A stretch of 64,000 nucleotides of DNA. It comes from Bogoriella caseilytica. GTDB taxonomy: Bacteria > Actinomycetota > Actinomycetes > Actinomycetales > Actinomycetaceae. The DNA lies in the NCBI RefSeq assembly GCF_003752405.1, contig NZ_RKHK01000001.1, positions 992,001 to 1,056,000 of the forward strand. The letters are read 5' to 3'. A program made the translations under genes and the position numbers. The first letter of the stretch is position 1. Each line of letters begins with the position of its first letter. Under the pieces are notes generated by a model that saw only the letters and a program-made list of their open reading frames with translations, was not told the origin of the DNA and made no database searches. Below, piece by piece: positions 1 through 7,858 of this stretch.

Positions 1-1555
1 GGCGCAGCGGGGTGCGGTGCATGGTCATGTCCGCAGCGCGGTCGGCCACCCAGCGCACCGCGCCGGCGACGTCCACCTGAGCCATTTCACGCCCGTAGTC
101 GGTGAGCAGGCGCTTGCCCACCAGCTGCAGCAACACGGTGTTGTCACCCTCGAAGGTGGCGTAGACGTCCATGTCCTGACGCAGTCCGGTCAGGCGGTTC
201 TCCGCAATATAGCCCGCGCCGCCACAGGCCTCGCGCGCCTCCTGCAGCACGTCCAGGGCCAGCCAGGTGTTCACCGGCTTCGCGGCAGCGGCGAGCGTTT
301 CGAGGTCCTGACGGTCCTCGTCAGTGTCGTGCTGCCCGGAGAAGACCCCGTCGAAGCGCTCGAGCAGCTCGTTCTGCGCGAAGGCTGCGGCGTAGGTCCG
401 TGCGAGGAGCGGGAGCAGGCGCCGCTGATGTCGGGGATAGTCGAGCAACACGCGTTCACTCTTGGGATCCTCAGCGGTGAACTGGCGCCGCTCGGTGCCG
501 TAGCGCACGGCGATGGCGAGCGCCATCTTCGCCGAGACCACTGCCGCCCCGGAGAGGGAGACCCGGCCTTGCACCAGGGTGGAGAGCATGGTGAAGAAGC
601 GGCGCCCCGGGCTCTCGATGGGCGAGGTGTAGCTGCCGTCGGGTTCGACGTGGCCGTAGCGGTCGAGCAGGTGGGTCCGCGGCACGCGCACGTGGTCGAA
701 CCACAGCCGGCCGTTGTCCACCCCGTTGAGCCCACCCTTGTGCCCGTCGTCCTCCCCGCCGATCCCGGGCAGGAAGCGCAGCTCGCCATCCTCATCGTGC
801 TCGCGGATCGGTACGTAGAAGGCGTGCACACCGTGCCCGACGCCCCGGCTGATGAGCTGCGCGAAGACCACCGCAGCCAGGCCGTGCTGGCCGGCGTTAC
901 CGATGTACTCCTTCCGCGCGGCCCGCACGGGGGTGTTGATGACGAAGGACTCGGTCTCGGCGTCGTAGGTCGCCGTCGTCAGGACCGAGGCGACGTCGGA
1001 GCCGTGGCCGATCTCTGTCATGGCGAAGCAGCCCGGCACGCTCAGGTCCATGGCTCCGGGCAGCCACTGGCGGTGGTGCTCCTCGGTGCCCAAGTGCAGG
1101 ATCGCCGCACCGAAGAGCCCCCACTGCACGCCGGCCTTGATCTGCAGGGACGGGTCGGCGACGACGAGTTCCTCGAAGGTCGCGAGGTTGCCGCCCGGAT
1201 CCTCCCCACCACCGAACTCGACGGGGAAGGCCAGGTGCGGGCGCCCCCGCTCGACCAGCTCACCGAGCTGACGGAAGACGCGGTCGCGATGCTCGGAGGC
1301 CGGGAGCCCTTCGATCTTGCGCATGCCCTCGTCGCAGGCGAGATCGCGCGAATCGCGGCGGAAGTGCGCCCATCGCCCGTCCAGCAGCCGGTTCAGCGCC
1401 GTGACATCGATGCGGGGCGCGGCGCCATCGCGGCGCTCGGAGCGGGCGGGCGCCGGGCTCGCCGCGCTGACCGGCTTCGCGGCCTGATCCGGGCTCGGCA
1501 CGGCGGTGGAGGCGGGGGACTGGTTCTGGTGACTTACGGGTGTTGCGGCCATCAT
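1..1555 (-). CDS. Acyl-CoA oxidase / acyl-CoA dehydrogenase family protein (C-terminus off the left edge)
   Basis: The minus frame is open from an ATG at 1555 to the window edge, giving about 518 residues without a stop. I translated it by hand. Residues about 1-50 are a Pro/Ala/Ser-rich, low-complexity leader. The flavoprotein core follows, with the FAMTEIGHGSDV stretch typical of acyl-CoA oxidases. Later come EACGGAGYIAENRL and FEGDNTVLLQLVGK; the Glu of FEGDN aligns with the catalytic base of the oxidase subfamily. It would catalyse the first, alpha-beta-desaturating step of fatty-acyl-CoA beta-oxidation using FAD. The start codon overlaps the stop of the upstream TetR gene (ATGA), so the two are co-transcribed. 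The divergent thiolase, reductase and hydratase supply the remaining steps. Oxidase versus dehydrogenase chemistry cannot be settled from sequence alone. Confidence 0.88.
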   Translation of the reverse strand, partial: MMAATPVSHQNQSPASTAVPSPDQAAKPVSAASPAPARSERRDGAAPRIDVTALNRLLDGRWAHFRRDSRDLACDEGMRKIEGLPASEHRDRVFRQLGELVERGRPHLAFPVEFGGGEDPGGNLATFEELVVADPSLQIKAGVQWGLFGAAILHLGTEEHHRQWLPGAMDLSVPGCFAMTEIGHGSDVASVLTTATYDAETESFVINTPVRAARKEYIGNAGQHGLAAVVFAQLISRGVGHGVHAFYVPIREHDEDGELRFLPGIGGEDDGHKGGLNGVDNGRLWFDHVRVPRTHLLDRYGHVEPDGSYTSPIESPGRRFFTMLSTLVQGRVSLSGAAVVSAKMALAIAVRYGTERRQFTAEDPKSERVLLDYPRHQRRLLPLLARTYAAAFAQNELLERFDGVFSGQHDTDEDRQDLETLAAAAKPVNTWLALDVLQEAREACGGAGYIAENRLTGLRQDMDVYATFEGDNTVLLQLVGKRLLTDYGREMAQVDVAGAVRWVADRAADMTMHRTPLR

Positions 1556-2205
1556 TCACTCCGGTTCTCTTCGAGGCCAGCGCCATTGCGGGCCCGGCGT
1601 AGGAGGCCAGCGGCGCCGTCCCACAGCCAGGTGGTCAGTTGCCCGGCCACGTCCTCACGCTGGAGCGCGCCGGGATGGTTCAGCCACTCCTCCACCGCCC
1701 CGCGGACCAGCCCGACCACGCCGGCCGCCCAGGGCCGCAGGCGTTCGTCCAGGCTGGAATCCTCATCGGGCAAGGCGGGCCGGACGGCGTCGATCACGAG
1801 ATCGACTACCTCGCCGACGAAACTGCCGAGTTCGCTGTCGCGCACCACGAAGGCATAGACGTTCGGCGAGGCGTTCGCCATCTCCAGATAGACCTCGACC
1901 ATGCCGGCGATGCGCTCCCGCGGGCCGGACGCACTGGTGGCGGCCTGCTCCAGGCCGTCGTGCATGCGCCGCAGGACCGCACGGCCGACCGCGTCGCGCA
2001 GGCCGTTCTTGTCGTGGAAATAGCGGTAAAGCACGGGCTTGGAGATGCCGGCATGGGCGGCGATCTCCGCCATCGAGGCCTCGGGGCCTTGTTCGTGGAT
2101 GGCATGCCGTGCGGCACGCACCAACTCCGCATGGCGGCTAGCGCGATGGGCGGTCCAGCGCGCGGTCCGGCCATCCGTTGCCGGCGACTGTGCCGTGGGT
2201 AACAT
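1552..2205 (-). CDS. TetR-family transcriptional regulator of the beta-oxidation module
   Basis: 217 residues. The N-terminal TetR helix-turn-helix lies at about residues 25-75 and contains MAEIAAHAGISKPVLYRYF. The C-terminal ligand domain is divergent. The gene sits between the acyl-CoA oxidase, with which it overlaps by 4 bases, and the divergent thiolase operon. A perfect palindrome starts 2 bases upstream of its start codon, so it most likely represses both directions and is autoregulated. An acyl-CoA ligand is inferred from context only. A TACCGT box six bases before the ATG and the lack of room for a ribosome binding site suggest a leaderless transcript. Confidence 0.9.
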   Translation of the reverse strand: MLPTAQSPATDGRTARWTAHRASRHAELVRAARHAIHEQGPEASMAEIAAHAGISKPVLYRYFHDKNGLRDAVGRAVLRRMHDGLEQAATSASGPRERIAGMVEVYLEMANASPNVYAFVVRDSELGSFVGEVVDLVIDAVRPALPDEDSSLDERLRPWAAGVVGLVRGAVEEWLNHPGALQREDVAGQLTTWLWDGAAGLLRRARNGAGLEENRSE

Positions 2206-2207
2206 AG

Positions 2208-2232
2208 ACCGACGGTATCAGGTACCGTCGGT
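2208..2232. promoter_or_regulatory. TetR operator overlapping two divergent -10 elements
   Basis: Perfect inverted repeat ACCGACGGTA-N5-TACCGTCGGT. Each arm, read outward, contains TACCGT, which fits the actinobacterial -10 pattern TANNNT. On the minus strand the box (2212-2217) ends six bases before the TetR ATG. On the plus strand (2223-2228) it would start transcription near 2235, ahead of the thiolase. A dimer bound here would cover both -10 elements. No other candidate operator lies between the two genes. Confidence 0.85.
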
Positions 2233-2280
2233 AACGGAACCCCCCGCAGCACAATCCGACTCGACGAAGAGGACGACAAC

Positions 2281-3606
2281 GTGGCCTCCACTCACCGCCA
2301 AGCCGCCATCATCGGTGGCAACCGCATCCCCTTTGGGAAAGCCGGGAGCGCCTATGGCTCTGTCGGCAACAAGGACATGCTCACCGCCGCTCTCGACGGG
2401 CTCGTGGCCCGCTTCGGCCTGGCCGGGGAACGCCTCGACGAGGTCGCCGCCGGGGCCGTGCTCAAGCACTCCCGCGACTTCAACCTCACGCGCGAGGTGG
2501 TGCTCGGCTCCGCGCTGGACCCGCGCACTCCAGCTGTGGATCTCCAACGCGCTTGCGGCACCGGCCTGGAGGCGGTGCTCACCGTGGCGAACAAGATCGC
2601 CCTCGGCCAGGCCCGGGTGGGCGTGGGCGGCGGCGTCGACTCCACCTCCGACGCCCCGATCGTGGTCTCCGACCGCCTCCGCAAGGCGCTCCTGCGGGCC
2701 TCGCGCGCCAAGACGCTCAAACAGCGGCTCTCCGCGCTGTCCTCGATCCGCCCCGCCGACCTCGCCCCGGTGGCACCGGATACCGGGGAACCCCGCACCG
2801 GCTTGACCATGGGTGAGCACCAGGCACTGACCACGGCGCGCTGGGCCATCAGCCGTGAAGCCCAGGACGAGATCGCCTTCGCCTCGCACCACCGGCTGGC
2901 CCAGGCCTACGAGCGCGGCTTCTTCGACGACCTGATCACCCCCTACCGGGGTCTCGATCGCGACGAGTCCCTGCGCCCTGACACCTCCCTGGAGAAGCTC
3001 GCCACGCTCAAGCCGGTCTTCGGCAAGCAGATCGCGGACGCCGAAGCGACCATGACGGCCGGGAACTCCACTCCCCTGTCCGACGGCGCCTCCACGGTGC
3101 TGCTCGCGGACGAGGAATGGGCCGGCGAGCGCGGACTGCCGGTCCTGGCCCGGGTGATTGATGCCCAGGTGGCCTCCACCGACTTCGTCAGCGGCGAGGA
3201 GGGCCTGCTCATGGGCGGTGCCTACGCCATCCCGGCGCTACTGGCGCGCAACGAGATGACGCTGGCCGAGTTCGACTTCGTCGAGATTCATGAGGCCTTC
3301 GCCGCCACCGTGCTCACCACTCTCGCCGCACTCGAGGATGAGGACTTCTGCCGCACGAGGCTCGGGCTGGACGGCCCGGTCGGGTCGGTCGACCGCGAGC
3401 GCCTCAATGTCACGGGCTCCTCTCTCGCCGCCGGGCACCCCTTCGCCGCGACCGGCGGGCGGATCGTGGGCACGCTCGCCAAGTTGCTGCACGAGCGCGG
3501 CGAATCCGAGCTGCGCCCGAGCCAGCCGGCCCGAGGGCTGATCTCGGTGTGTGCCGCCGGCGGCCAGGCCGTGACCATGCTGCTCGAAGCCGGAGGTTCC
3601 CAGTGA
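2281..3606 (+). CDS. Acetyl-CoA C-acyltransferase (thiolase), FadA2-like
   Basis: 441 residues from a GTG start. The nucleophilic Cys lies in QRACGTG at about residue 92. The C-terminal thiolase signatures are EIHEAFAA, GSSLAAGHPFAATGGR (catalytic His) and CAAGGQA (second Cys). It performs thiolytic cleavage of 3-ketoacyl-CoA to acetyl-CoA, the last beta-oxidation step. It overlaps the next gene (GTGA) and heads a three-gene operon under the TetR operator. The order thiolase, long FabG, MaoC resembles mycobacterial fadA2, fabG4 and htdX, which I recall from M. tuberculosis Rv0243-Rv0241c. Confidence 0.92.
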   Translation: MASTHRQAAIIGGNRIPFGKAGSAYGSVGNKDMLTAALDGLVARFGLAGERLDEVAAGAVLKHSRDFNLTREVVLGSALDPRTPAVDLQRACGTGLEAVLTVANKIALGQARVGVGGGVDSTSDAPIVVSDRLRKALLRASRAKTLKQRLSALSSIRPADLAPVAPDTGEPRTGLTMGEHQALTTARWAISREAQDEIAFASHHRLAQAYERGFFDDLITPYRGLDRDESLRPDTSLEKLATLKPVFGKQIADAEATMTAGNSTPLSDGASTVLLADEEWAGERGLPVLARVIDAQVASTDFVSGEEGLLMGGAYAIPALLARNEMTLAEFDFVEIHEAFAATVLTTLAALEDEDFCRTRLGLDGPVGSVDRERLNVTGSSLAAGHPFAATGGRIVGTLAKLLHERGESELRPSQPARGLISVCAAGGQAVTMLLEAGGSQ

Positions 3607-4985
3607 GCGACAAGTACCTGGACCTGACCCGCTCCGGCCCACTGGCCGTCGTCGCCAAGAAGCTCGGACTACCGCGGCCGGCGAAGCTGCGCCGCACCGA
3701 TCCACGATCCGTGGACACCCCGCTGGTGCCCGGACCGGTGCTCGTGCTCGCCGACGAGGGATCGACGGCGGAGGCGACCACGATCGCCGAGGGGCTGCTC
3801 GACTGGGATCTTGACGTCCGCCGCGACTCGCGCCTGCCGGAGCACGAACGCTGGGGCGCGGTGATCCTGGTGCTCACCGGCCTCAGCCACCCTGCGGAGC
3901 TGTCCGCCCCGGCCCTGGAGCTGGGCTCAACCCTGCGACAGCTCGCCTCCAGTGCGCGGGTCATCACGCTCTCGCGCAGCGCACCGGCACCGGCTCCGTC
4001 CCCCGACGGCGTAGCACCGGCGCTGGCGGCCGCACGTCACGGCGTCGACGGCTTCGTGCGGACCACCGCCAAGGAGATGCGCTCTGGGACCACCGCGAAC
4101 GGGCTGGTCCTGGCCGAGGGCGTGGAGGTGACCGCGCCGAGCGTGCGCGGGGGCCTACGTTTCCTGCTGTCCGCGCGCTCCGCCTTCGTGGACGGCCAGC
4201 TCATCGCGGTGGGGTCCTCCGCGGGCAGTGAGCCGCAGGACTGGGTTCGTCCGCTCGGCGGGGCGGTGGCTGTGGTCACCGGAGCCGCTCGCGGCATCGG
4301 CGCCGAGGTCGCGGCCGTGCTGGCGCGCGATGGTGCCCGGGTGATCGGAGTGGACGTGCCGGCCGCCGGTGAAGCGCTGGCGGTCACCATGAACCGGGTG
4401 GGCGGCATCGCACTGCAGCTCGACATCACCGCCGCGGACGCCGCTGAACGCATCCTCGAGCTCGCTCGCTCCCGCTACGGCCACCTCGACATCGTGGTGC
4501 ACAACGCGGGGATCCTGCGGGACAAGACCCTGGCCCGGATGACCGCCGATCGCTTCGACGCGCTGCTGGCGGTCAACATCGCCGCACCCCTGCGCATGAA
4601 CGACACCTTCGCCGGTGAGCTCGGCGGTGGGACGGCCCCGCGGATCATCTCCCTGGCCTCGACCTCGGGCATCGCCGGCAATCGCGGGCAGAGCAACTAC
4701 GCCGCCTCGAAGGCGGGGGTGATCGGCATGACCCGCGCCCTGGCCGCGCCGATGGCGCAGCGCGGTGGCACCGCCAATGCGGTGGCCCCGGGGTTCATCG
4801 AGACCGAGATGACGGCGTCCATCCCGCCGGTGCCCCGCCAGGTGGCGCGGTGGAGTTCCTCGTTGCAGCAGGGCGGCCAACCGGTGGATGTGGCGGAGAC
4901 GGTCGCCTTCTTGGCCTCACCGCAGGCCGGCGGGATCAACGGCCAGACCGTGCGGGTGTGCGGCCAGCTGATGGTGGGGCAGTAA
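3603..4985 (+). CDS. fabG4: 3-oxoacyl-ACP/CoA reductase, high-molecular-weight FabG4 type
   Basis: 460 residues starting at GTG 3603, overlapping the thiolase stop. The frame is open further upstream to 3549, but that would lie deep inside the thiolase. This is the long FabG class: an N-terminal flavodoxin-like domain of about 215 residues without an obvious active site, then a classical SDR. The cofactor loop TGAARGIG is near residue 225, NNAG-like HNAG follows, and the catalytic Ser, YxxxK set (SNYAASKAG) is near residues 355-370. Members of this class reduce 3-ketoacyl-CoA, or oxidise 3-hydroxyacyl-CoA, using NAD(H). Here it would serve the hydroxyacyl-CoA dehydrogenase step. The symbol follows the mycobacterial homologue by architecture and neighbours. 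Confidence 0.88.
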   Translation: MSDKYLDLTRSGPLAVVAKKLGLPRPAKLRRTDPRSVDTPLVPGPVLVLADEGSTAEATTIAEGLLDWDLDVRRDSRLPEHERWGAVILVLTGLSHPAELSAPALELGSTLRQLASSARVITLSRSAPAPAPSPDGVAPALAAARHGVDGFVRTTAKEMRSGTTANGLVLAEGVEVTAPSVRGGLRFLLSARSAFVDGQLIAVGSSAGSEPQDWVRPLGGAVAVVTGAARGIGAEVAAVLARDGARVIGVDVPAAGEALAVTMNRVGGIALQLDITAADAAERILELARSRYGHLDIVVHNAGILRDKTLARMTADRFDALLAVNIAAPLRMNDTFAGELGGGTAPRIISLASTSGIAGNRGQSNYAASKAGVIGMTRALAAPMAQRGGTANAVAPGFIETEMTASIPPVPRQVARWSSSLQQGGQPVDVAETVAFLASPQAGGINGQTVRVCGQLMVGQ

Positions 4986-5878
4986 TGCCGGCGCCCAGCG
5001 GATACCGCGAGAAGCACGTCTCCGAGCTCCCCTCCCTCGGGGGGCTCTATGCCCGGGCCGGAGTGCGCGCAGGTGTGCTCGCCGTGCGCCCGCCGCGAAC
5101 CGGTGGCCTGCCCGAGGTGGCGCTCCGCACCGAGGCACGCGCCGATGCCGCCACTCTGACGGCCTACCAGCAGCTGGTCGGTGAGCCCGGTACCGATGTG
5201 CTGCCACCCGGCTATGTACACACGCTGGCCTTCCCCGCCGCCATGGCGATCATGACCCGCCCGGATTTCCCGCTACCCGCCGTCGGCATGGTGCACGTGG
5301 CCAACCGGGTCGAGCAGCGCCGCCGGCTGGGATGGGGTGAGGAGCTCAGTGTGCTGGCCTGGGCGGAGTCACCTCGCGAGCACAAGCGCGGGGTCACCAT
5401 CGACCTGGTCACCGAGGTCAGCGTCGCCGGTGACAGCGGGCAACCTGCGTGGCGGGGCGTCTCGACCTACCTAGCCTCCTCACGCCCGGCGGGCCTGGAG
5501 GCTGGACCGGCCGCGGAGCGGGCGGGCTTCCCCGAACCGCCGGCGGCGGCCTCCGCCATCTGGCGTCTCGGGCCGCAGGACACGGCCCGGTACGCCGAGG
5601 TCTCCGGTGACCGCAACCCGATCCACACCTCGCGGGTGGCGGCACGGGCCTTCGGCTTCCCGCGGCGCATCGCGCACGGCATGCACACCGCCGCACTGGC
5701 CTTGGCCGGGATGCCGAACGCGCTGCGGGGTGAATCCCTCACCTGGAGCGTGCAGTTCGGCAAGCCGGTCGTTCTGCCGGCCACGGTGGGTTTCCGCCCC
5801 TCCCCCGATGGCTCCTTCGTGGCGTGGAATCGGCGCTCCGGGAAGATCCATCTCGCCGGGACGGTCACCCCCGGCTGA
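4985..5878 (+). CDS. MaoC-family (R)-specific enoyl-CoA hydratase, HtdX-like
   Basis: 297 residues. The ATG at 4985 shares one base with the FabG stop (TAATG). The hydratase-2 motif YAEVSGDRNPIH lies at about residues 203-214, followed by the conserved FGFPRRIAHGMH, with the catalytic Asp and His present. The first half is a degenerate hot-dog fold, so this is the double-hot-dog architecture. It hydrates trans-2-enoyl-CoA to 3-hydroxyacyl-CoA. With oxidase, reductase and thiolase next door, the four beta-oxidation steps are all encoded here. The R-stereochemistry is predicted from the family. Confidence 0.9.
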   Translation: MPAPSGYREKHVSELPSLGGLYARAGVRAGVLAVRPPRTGGLPEVALRTEARADAATLTAYQQLVGEPGTDVLPPGYVHTLAFPAAMAIMTRPDFPLPAVGMVHVANRVEQRRRLGWGEELSVLAWAESPREHKRGVTIDLVTEVSVAGDSGQPAWRGVSTYLASSRPAGLEAGPAAERAGFPEPPAAASAIWRLGPQDTARYAEVSGDRNPIHTSRVAARAFGFPRRIAHGMHTAALALAGMPNALRGESLTWSVQFGKPVVLPATVGFRPSPDGSFVAWNRRSGKIHLAGTVTPG

Positions 5879-5897
5879 GCACGAGCGGCCCATGCTC

Positions 5898-5909
5898 TAC
5901 GGTGCGGGC
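5898..5909 (+). promoter_or_regulatory. Probable leaderless -10 element of the sulfurtransferase gene
   Basis: TACGGT at 5898-5903 ends six bases before the ATG at 5910. This is the spacing of a -10 box when transcription begins at the start codon. There is no purine-rich ribosome binding site in front of the ATG. Confidence 0.5.
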
Positions 5910-6779
5910 ATGAGCCTCCTCATCCAGCCTGCCGATCTCGCTCAGCTCCTCCACGGTGAGCGGCCCCCGGCGGTCCTCGACGTTCGCTGGCAGCTCGGCC
6001 GCAGCGACGGGCATGAGCAGTACCTCGCGGCGCACATCCCCGGCGCCGTCTACGTGGACCTGGACAGCGAACTGGCCGGTCACGGCCACGCGACCGGCGG
6101 TCGGCACCCCTTGCCGACCGCCGCGGAACTGCAGCGCGCCGCACGGCGCTGGGGACTGCGCACCGGCCAACCGGTGGTGGTGCACGACGCCGCGGGCAAC
6201 GGGGCCGCGGCGCGTGCGTGGTGGCTGCTGCGCTGGGCCGGGATCACGGACGTGCGGCTGCTCGACGGCGGCCTGCACGCCTGGCAGACGGCGGGACTGG
6301 ATGTGGCCAGCGGCGAGGAGCTGCCGCCGCCCGGTGATGTGGTGGTTGATGTCGAGCGAGGCCCCGACGGTGAGCGCGGCCACCTGCCCACGCTGAGCAT
6401 GGCGGACGTCGCTGCCGCGGCGCGCGAGGGTGTGCTCCTCGATGCGCGCGCCGGCGAGCGCTACCGCGGCGAGACCGAGCCGATCGATCCGCGCGCCGGG
6501 CATATCCCTGGCGCGATCAGTGCCCCCACCACGGAGAACCTCGACGAGGCGGGACGTTTCCTGTCCGCCGACACGCTGCGGCAGCGCTTCGCCGCTCTCG
6601 GCGTCGAGGGCCACGCGGTCGCGGTCTACTGCGGCTCCGGAGTGACCGCCGCCCATCAGATCGCCGCCATGGCGGCCGCAGGCTACGACCCGGCCCGGAT
6701 CGCGCTCTATCCCGGCTCGTGGTCGCAGTGGTCGAACCACCCGGAGCTGCCCGCCGCCACCGGGCCGGAGCCGGGCTGA
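5910..6779 (+). CDS. Sulfurtransferase with two rhodanese domains (thiosulfate or 3-mercaptopyruvate type)
   Basis: 289 residues from ATG 5910. An in-frame ATG at 5892 is possible, but the leaderless -10 box favours 5910. Two tandem rhodanese domains are visible: an inactive N-terminal copy beginning VLDVRWQLGR near residue 25, and a C-terminal copy with the active-site loop YCGSGVTAAH. The CGSGV loop is the form found in 3-mercaptopyruvate sulfurtransferases, so mercaptopyruvate is the likelier donor. It transfers sulfane sulfur to cyanide or thiols in the cytoplasm. It converges on purQ with a hairpin between. Confidence 0.9.
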   Translation: MSLLIQPADLAQLLHGERPPAVLDVRWQLGRSDGHEQYLAAHIPGAVYVDLDSELAGHGHATGGRHPLPTAAELQRAARRWGLRTGQPVVVHDAAGNGAAARAWWLLRWAGITDVRLLDGGLHAWQTAGLDVASGEELPPPGDVVVDVERGPDGERGHLPTLSMADVAAAAREGVLLDARAGERYRGETEPIDPRAGHIPGAISAPTTENLDEAGRFLSADTLRQRFAALGVEGHAVAVYCGSGVTAAHQIAAMAAAGYDPARIALYPGSWSQWSNHPELPAATGPEPG

Positions 6780-6790
6780 GTGAGCCCGGC
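6770..6790. terminator. Bidirectional hairpin between the sulfurtransferase gene and purQ
   Basis: GCCGGGCT and AGCCCGGC form a perfect 8-base stem with a 5-base loop. It overlaps the stop codon of the sulfurtransferase and lies just past the purQ stop. There is no T-tract, so an intrinsic terminator of the U-less actinobacterial kind is inferred. Confidence 0.5.
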
Positions 6791-6794
6791 TGAG

Positions 6795-7496
6795 CTACGC
6801 GCTGACCAGGCTCCGGATCGCTGAGGCGAAGAGTCCGAGGCCATCGGTGCCACTGCGTGGCGCTCCGGCCACATCGGGACCGTAACCCTGCTGCACGGCG
6901 TGCTCCGGGTGCGGCATCAGCCCGACGACGTTCCCAGCTTCGTTCGTGACGCCGGCGATGTCACGAAGCGAACCATTGGGGTTGGAGCCCAGGTAGCGGA
7001 AGACCACCTGGCCCTCACCTTCGAGGCGATCCAGCGTGGCGTCATCGGCCACGAATCCGCCCTCACCGTTCTTCAGCGGGATGGTGATCTGCTGGCCCGG
7101 CGCGAACTGATTGGTCCAGGCCGTGGCGGCGTTGGTGACCTCGAGCTGCTGGTCGCGGCAGAGGAAGCGCTGGTGGTCGTTCCGGATGAGCGCCCCCGGC
7201 AGCAGGTGTGCTTCGCAGAGAATCTGGAAGCCATTGCAGATGCCGAGGACCGGCAGGCCCCGGCCGGCGGCCGTGACGATCTCGCGCACGATCGGCGAGT
7301 GCGAGGCGATGGCGCCCGCACGCAGATAGTCGCCGTAGGAGAAACCTCCGGGCAGCACCACGGCCTCGACACCGGCGAGGTCGGTGTCGGCATGCCACAG
7401 CGCCACCGGTTCGCCACCGGCCAGACGCACCGCGCGCTGGGCGTCACGGTCATCCAGCGAACCGGGGAAAGTGACCACGCCGATCCGGCTGCTCAC
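6795..7496 (-). CDS. purQ: Phosphoribosylformylglycinamidine synthase, glutaminase subunit PurQ
   Basis: 233 residues starting at GTG 7496, overlapping the purS stop. It is a class I glutamine amidotransferase: the nucleophile Cys87 sits in GICNGFQIL and the His/Glu pair in MPHPEHAV near residue 205. It supplies ammonia to PurL in the fourth step of purine synthesis. PurL itself is not in the window. It is co-transcribed with purS and lies downstream of purC. Confidence 0.96.
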   Translation of the reverse strand: MSSRIGVVTFPGSLDDRDAQRAVRLAGGEPVALWHADTDLAGVEAVVLPGGFSYGDYLRAGAIASHSPIVREIVTAAGRGLPVLGICNGFQILCEAHLLPGALIRNDHQRFLCRDQQLEVTNAATAWTNQFAPGQQITIPLKNGEGGFVADDATLDRLEGEGQVVFRYLGSNPNGSLRDIAGVTNEAGNVVGLMPHPEHAVQQGYGPDVAGAPRSGTDGLGLFASAIRSLVSA

Positions 7497-7789
7497 GCAG
7501 TCACCTCGGCGGAGATCGCAGCGCCGGAGTCGGCCGGGAGGTCCTCCTCGACGGCGTGGATGCCCACGACGTCCTCAATGATCGGGTTCGAGAGCGTGGT
7601 CTCCGCAGCGGCGCGTGCAGCGGCCAGGTGCGCCTCGGTAACAGGACCGTCCACGGCGAGTGTGAAGCGCTTGCCCTGCCGCACATCGGTGAAGGGGTGG
7701 CCTTGGCGCGCCAGCGCTCCGGCCACGGCCTTGCCTTGGGGATCGAGGATCTCCTGCTTGGGCATGACCTCGACGACGATGTAACCCAC
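7493..7789 (-). CDS. purS: Phosphoribosylformylglycinamidine synthase subunit PurS
   Basis: 98 residues. It begins [19 protein letters not shown] and contains [10 protein letters not shown], both typical of PurS, which bridges PurQ and PurL in the FGAM synthase complex. It is 15-18 residues longer than usual because of an acidic tail after [16 protein letters not shown]. It overlaps purQ by 4 bases. Confidence 0.93.
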   Translation of the reverse strand: MGYIVVEVMPKQEILDPQGKAVAGALARQGHPFTDVRQGKRFTLAVDGPVTEAHLAAARAAAETTLSNPIIEDVVGIHAVEEDLPADSGAAISAEVTA

Positions 7790-7858
7790 GTGTGCTCCCT
7801 AGTAACGACGGCGCTGCCATCCTACTGGGCGCCACACCCGCACAGGGCGCGCGGCGAG

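Noticed and set aside
17-1858. Long open frame on the plus strand opposite the acyl-CoA oxidase gene
   Set aside because: It is a GC-rich antisense shadow without recognisable motifs, while the minus frame encodes a clear acyl-CoA oxidase.
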